From assembly GCA_964580185.1 (NCBI GenBank), contig CAZOJQ010000004.1:1-64000 (forward strand): DNA of 64,000 nt. The letters are read 5' to 3'. Shown here piece by piece: positions 60,975-64,000 of the stretch; positions within the stretch are counted from its first letter, which is position 1; the number at the start of each line of letters is the position of its first letter. Made by a program: the position numbers and the translations under genes. The notes beneath the pieces are model-generated. The model saw only the letters and a program-made list of their open reading frames with translations, had not been told where the DNA came from and did not search any database. This DNA is from CAYWWY01 sp964580185 (GTDB lineage: Bacteria > Thermotogota > Thermotogae > MWEM01).

Positions 60975-62402
60975 ATGAAAAGAATCCTGACGATTGGGAT
61001 TTTGCTTTGTTTTCTACAGATACTTTGTTACGGTTTTTCCTTCCATTTGGTCTGTCTGAATGTATCGGAACAACCGATTCCTACTCTTTATCGGTTAAAT
61101 ACCTTATTTCAACAACAATTATTTGCGGATCGCACGTTTGTTTTCTCAACTGGCGGTTTGTTTTCCCCTCAACCACTTCACCTCTACTCACATCTACAAT
61201 CAGAAGGGCGTTCTAGCCCTTTGGGACGGATTCTTCACCTTTCAGGCGCTGTGTTTTACGCCCCATCTCAAACAGATTGGAACCACGGATTGGAGCAGAT
61301 TCGAAAAGGATTATCCATTGATCTTCCCATTGTAGCTACCGACGCGGGTGTAGGATCGGCTCTTTCTCATTGGGTTCATTCTGCTGCTGGGAAAAACTTG
61401 TTATTGATAAACATACTCTCTCAACATACCTTCGACTGGTATGATATTCTCCGAATAGAAGTGGATCTCAGCAGGATTGATTTAATCCTGCTGATCATGG
61501 ATGAACCTTCATTGCGAATGGTTCCAGAAAACCTAAGAAGCAAAACGGTCGCTATCTCAAGGAAAACCGCGATGTACCACATTGATTTGGAATATGGGCT
61601 CTTGGTTACTGAAGTCCCTTTTAATCAACCACAAACAACGATTGCTGAAATCGAACACATTGAACAGCAAATCAATCATTGGAGAAGAGAAGAGCTTCCT
61701 CTTGATCCCGCCCAGCTTACGTTTGTCAAACAGACCTCCTTCTTCAGGCATCTCTCTTGGATGCTTAACCAAATCAAAAGTGTGGATGGGATTTTAATCC
61801 ACCATGAACCTCTACCAAAGCAGATTACTCCGGATGATGCAATAAGCTTCTTTGGAAATTACGTCATCGGTAGCGTACAGATTCCGGGGAAAGAAGTGCG
61901 GATTCTTCTTGAGCAAAGCGCGTCTATGTTCGATTACGACGGAGTAGAAATCCACTTTACCGATCGAAGGAATTACTACTCCTTTTTTGGAGAGCCGTAC
62001 TATATTGATCTCACAAGGCCGAAAGGCAACCGATTAATCATGAAAACCTTCACACAACCTTTAGAAATCATCGTTTTTGGAGAAAGAAGCCGATTGATTG
62101 CTGACTTTCCGGGGATTCAGATTCAATCCGTAAGCGTTTTGACTTATACGTTTTGGGCTATGCATTCATACAATCCCTTTATTGATCCCAGTTGGAAAGT
62201 CACAATCCTTCCCTATTACCGGAACTACATCATCCAATCCGGGGATACGCTTAATTCGATTTCGAATACCTTTGGGATCACCAAAGAAGCGATTTTGAGA
62301 CTGAATCCGGATCTGATCGAGCGCTATCTTCTGCCAGGAACGGTAATTACGGTCCATATACCGTACAAAACAGAAGCGGAAAAGGAGAGTGAGGACTTCT
62401 GA
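60975..62402 (+). CDS. Exported 5'-nucleotidase-like pseudoenzyme with LysM domain
   Basis: A 475-residue exported protein: signal peptide (about 1-20), a body with the two-domain plan of UshA/CpdB nucleotidases, and a C-terminal LysM peptidoglycan-binding module (about 416-460: YIIQSGDTLNSISNTFGI...). In the body, SQTDWNHGLEQIRK stands in the place of the GNHEFDxG motif, and ISFFGNYVIGSVQIPGKEVRILLEQSAS matches the C-terminal nucleotide-domain pattern (N-x-V-x-x-x-x-G-x-x-x-x-x-L-E-x-S). The D-x-H and GNHE metal ligands are missing, so it is probably not an enzyme. ATG 60975 behind GGGGG. Overlaps rseP. Confidence 0.6.
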   Translation: MKRILTIGILLCFLQILCYGFSFHLVCLNVSEQPIPTLYRLNTLFQQQLFADRTFVFSTGGLFSPQPLHLYSHLQSEGRSSPLGRILHLSGAVFYAPSQTDWNHGLEQIRKGLSIDLPIVATDAGVGSALSHWVHSAAGKNLLLINILSQHTFDWYDILRIEVDLSRIDLILLIMDEPSLRMVPENLRSKTVAISRKTAMYHIDLEYGLLVTEVPFNQPQTTIAEIEHIEQQINHWRREELPLDPAQLTFVKQTSFFRHLSWMLNQIKSVDGILIHHEPLPKQITPDDAISFFGNYVIGSVQIPGKEVRILLEQSASMFDYDGVEIHFTDRRNYYSFFGEPYYIDLTRPKGNRLIMKTFTQPLEIIVFGERSRLIADFPGIQIQSVSVLTYTFWAMHSYNPFIDPSWKVTILPYYRNYIIQSGDTLNSISNTFGITKEAILRLNPDLIERYLLPGTVITVHIPYKTEAEKESEDF

Positions 62403-63937
62403 GCATTATTTATCTCCTAATTATCCTGACCGTCGTAGTATTAATCCATGAAATCGGCCATTTTCTTTTTGCGAAATTGTTTCATGTGAAGATCCTTGAA
62501 TTCGGGATTGGAATGGGGCCGCGGTTATTCTCTCGGAAATCCAAAAGCGGTATTGAATTCCGGATCAACTTATTTCCGATAGGCGGATTCGTAAAGATGG
62601 CAGGAGAGGAACCAAGTGACACAAGCCGATCCGATCCAAAAGAATCGGCAATGCTTTTTTCCAACAAGCCAGCATGGCAGCGGTTTTTTGTCGCTTTTTC
62701 TGGCCCTTTGTTTTCGATTTTGGGTGGATACCTATTATTGGCTCTAAGTACTATGGTATGGGGGTTACCGGCCATTAGCATCGACCGAGTCGATATCCTT
62801 AGCCCCGCTTATATGTCCGGGTTGCAGACCGGTGATCAAATCACCCATATAAACGGAAAAAGGGTTCTAGAGCAAACCGATTTTTCCCATGCAGTCCAAT
62901 CGTTCGATCAGTTTTCGATTACTGTTCATCGAGAAGGAATCGGTTCGATCGATATGATTATCAATCCAGATAATTTTCCGAAACAAGTTTCTTTGATTCT
63001 TGAAACTTCGGAACCCATTATTGAACATCCAGGAGAAAGAGTGCAGAGGGTTTCCGGTATTCCGTTCCACGAATGGGTGTTATCTGACCCAAACCAATGG
63101 GTCGATAGGGATATTATTATCGAAATGGGTGATGGACAATTCATTGAAGCCCGTTTACGTGGACTCCAACATATTGAACCCCGAAAAGCTGTCGGGATTG
63201 TATATGCTTCCATATCGAACCGTTTTCGCGCCGCTCACTTACCATTTGAGACGGATGATATACTTATTTCTGTAAATGGGGTACCTCTAAAAACGGGTGT
63301 GCATACAAGCTACGCATTTCTCCTTTTGTCTAATACTCGTTCAGATGAGGCCTATCTATCCTATCTAGAAGTCCGAGGCGACACCCTCATTGATTCCTTG
63401 ACGATCCCGAGCAAACAGGAAGCCACTTTTGATGTCCTCCGAGAAGGGCAAATCGTCGCGATTCCATTGCCCCTTGATCAAATGGAATCTGTTTTTCAGA
63501 ACGCGGTTTTTTATCCCGCAATGGATAACTGGTTTCCTGATCATGTCCTACAAGCTTTGGGGTTGGGATTCCAGAGAGCAAATCATCTTCTCTACATGAT
63601 GGGATCAGTACTCAGAGACCTCTTTCAAGGAAGAACAGGCGCTGGGGAATTTATTGGAGTTGTTGGACTAACTGGAATCGTAGGCCAAGCAGCGCGCGCA
63701 GGAATGGAAACTATGATCTTTCTTGTCGCTTTTATCACCCTGAACTTGGGGTTGATCAATCTATTGCCTTTACCTGCGCTTGATGGCGGGAGGATCGTAT
63801 TTGCTGTTATTGAAATGGTATTTCGAAGGAAAGTGAACCCCACAATTGAAGGATACATCCATGCAGTCGGCTTCTTCCTTCTTATGGGGCTGATCGTTTT
63901 TATTACATACAACGATATTATGCGGTTTTTGCGATAA
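62399..63937 (+). CDS. rseP: RseP-type site-2 protease (M50, PDZ)
   Basis: A 512-residue intramembrane zinc protease of the RseP/YaeL family. The active-site motif LIHEIGHFLFAK (His17, Glu18, His21) and the third ligand LLPLPALDGGRI (Asp462) are intact, with two PDZ-like stretches between (about 118-185 and 255-330). No ATG, GTG or TTG precedes the HEIGH motif in frame; the frame opens after a TGA at 62390. CTG 62399 overlaps the upstream stop as CTGA, mimicking the ATGA junctions common here, so I take it as the start. A TTG at 62477 would remove the active site. Followed by a gene beginning like ispG, a common order. Confidence 0.85.
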   Translation: MSIIYLLIILTVVVLIHEIGHFLFAKLFHVKILEFGIGMGPRLFSRKSKSGIEFRINLFPIGGFVKMAGEEPSDTSRSDPKESAMLFSNKPAWQRFFVAFSGPLFSILGGYLLLALSTMVWGLPAISIDRVDILSPAYMSGLQTGDQITHINGKRVLEQTDFSHAVQSFDQFSITVHREGIGSIDMIINPDNFPKQVSLILETSEPIIEHPGERVQRVSGIPFHEWVLSDPNQWVDRDIIIEMGDGQFIEARLRGLQHIEPRKAVGIVYASISNRFRAAHLPFETDDILISVNGVPLKTGVHTSYAFLLLSNTRSDEAYLSYLEVRGDTLIDSLTIPSKQEATFDVLREGQIVAIPLPLDQMESVFQNAVFYPAMDNWFPDHVLQALGLGFQRANHLLYMMGSVLRDLFQGRTGAGEFIGVVGLTGIVGQAARAGMETMIFLVAFITLNLGLINLLPLPALDGGRIVFAVIEMVFRRKVNPTIEGYIHAVGFFLLMGLIVFITYNDIMRFLR

Positions 63938-63969
63938 CAGCAGAAAGTGAACAAGGAGGGGACAAAAGA

Positions 63970-64000
63970 ATGAACCTGCGGGTAAAAAGAACCATACGAT
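63970..64000 (+). CDS. Start of a gene, possibly ispG, 3' end outside window
   Basis: ATG 63970 behind AAGGAGGGG opens a frame MNLRVKRTIR that runs off the window. The first residues and the position after rseP fit IspG (4-hydroxy-3-methylbut-2-enyl diphosphate synthase), which often follows rseP, but ten residues cannot prove it. Confidence 0.4.
   Translation, partial: MNLRVKRTIR

Noticed and set aside
1..64000. CRISPR arrays, insertion sequences, prophage, tRNA or rRNA genes
   Set aside because: I looked through intergenic gaps, nearly all under 360 bases, and saw no regularly spaced repeats, transposase motifs, cloverleaf arms or rRNA segments.

Overview
The window is a gene-dense bacterial chromosome segment (about 64 kb, moderate-to-low GC by eye, mostly minus-strand genes with 1-50 base overlaps). 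I see no rRNA, tRNA, CRISPR array or transposase. The content points to an anaerobic, amino-acid- and glucan-using bacterium with a toga-like or diderm envelope. It has an SLH/coiled-coil/membrane-anchor protein built like Omp-alpha of Thermotoga, an archaeal/Thermotoga-type GH57 4-alpha-glucanotransferase, short-form S-adenosylhomocysteinase plus an MTA/SAH deaminase, an ornithine/lysine-type racemase, two radical-SAM amino-acid 2,3-aminomutases and no LPS genes. Affiliation with Thermotogota or a nearby deep lineage is inference only; a 16S or marker-gene tree would decide it.

Layout. 1-2.1 kb: TldD (3' part) and TldE. 2.3-5.9 kb: orphan four-PAS histidine kinase, a small gene with a 10-G run as its ribosome-binding site, and a leaderless XRE/S24 repressor with a coupled small gene. 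5.9-7.6 kb: lactate permease. 7.6-22.6 kb (minus): a near-continuous run frr-uppS-cdsA-alaS-THEP1-ansA-exported protein-AI-2E permease-holA-membrane protein-folP-murE-murF-mraY, joining translation, lipid-carrier and peptidoglycan genes. 22.8-26.3 kb (plus): secreted cyclic-nucleotide phosphodiesterase/nucleotidase, a perfect palindromic terminator and a predicted glutamate 2,3-aminomutase. 26.3-38.2 kb (minus): ahcY-pheS-pheT-queD-MrpF-like-fur-ABC exporter (3 genes)-ThiB/ThiP-like importer. 38.3-40.2 kb (plus): rqcP-folK-rsmI-marR. 40.2-60.0 kb (minus): coiled-coil gene, mtaD, M50 protease, HD-GYP, glpP, maoC, pseudo-clostripain lipoprotein, coaD, kamA, KamB-like NTPase, hpf, RNase G, GH57 enzyme, racemase, SLH protein, metallo-hydrolase, membrane protein, lipase and FGGY kinase. 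60.1-64.0 kb: a divergent pair, an L9-like/NYN-ribonuclease fusion (minus) and a nucleotidase-like pseudoenzyme with LysM followed by rseP and the start of a gene that looks like ispG (plus).

Recurrent signals. Promoters are dominated by extended -10 elements (TATGG or TGTGG followed by TATAAT or a one-base variant) with poor -35 boxes. Ribosome-binding sites are often plain runs of 5-10 G. One gene (rseP) must start at CTG because its active site lies upstream of every ATG/GTG/TTG.

Best candidates for something undescribed: the L9-like/NYN RNase fusion, the two degenerate exported enzymes (nucleotidase-LysM and clostripain-like), and the hypervariable-looking G-run ribosome-binding sites.
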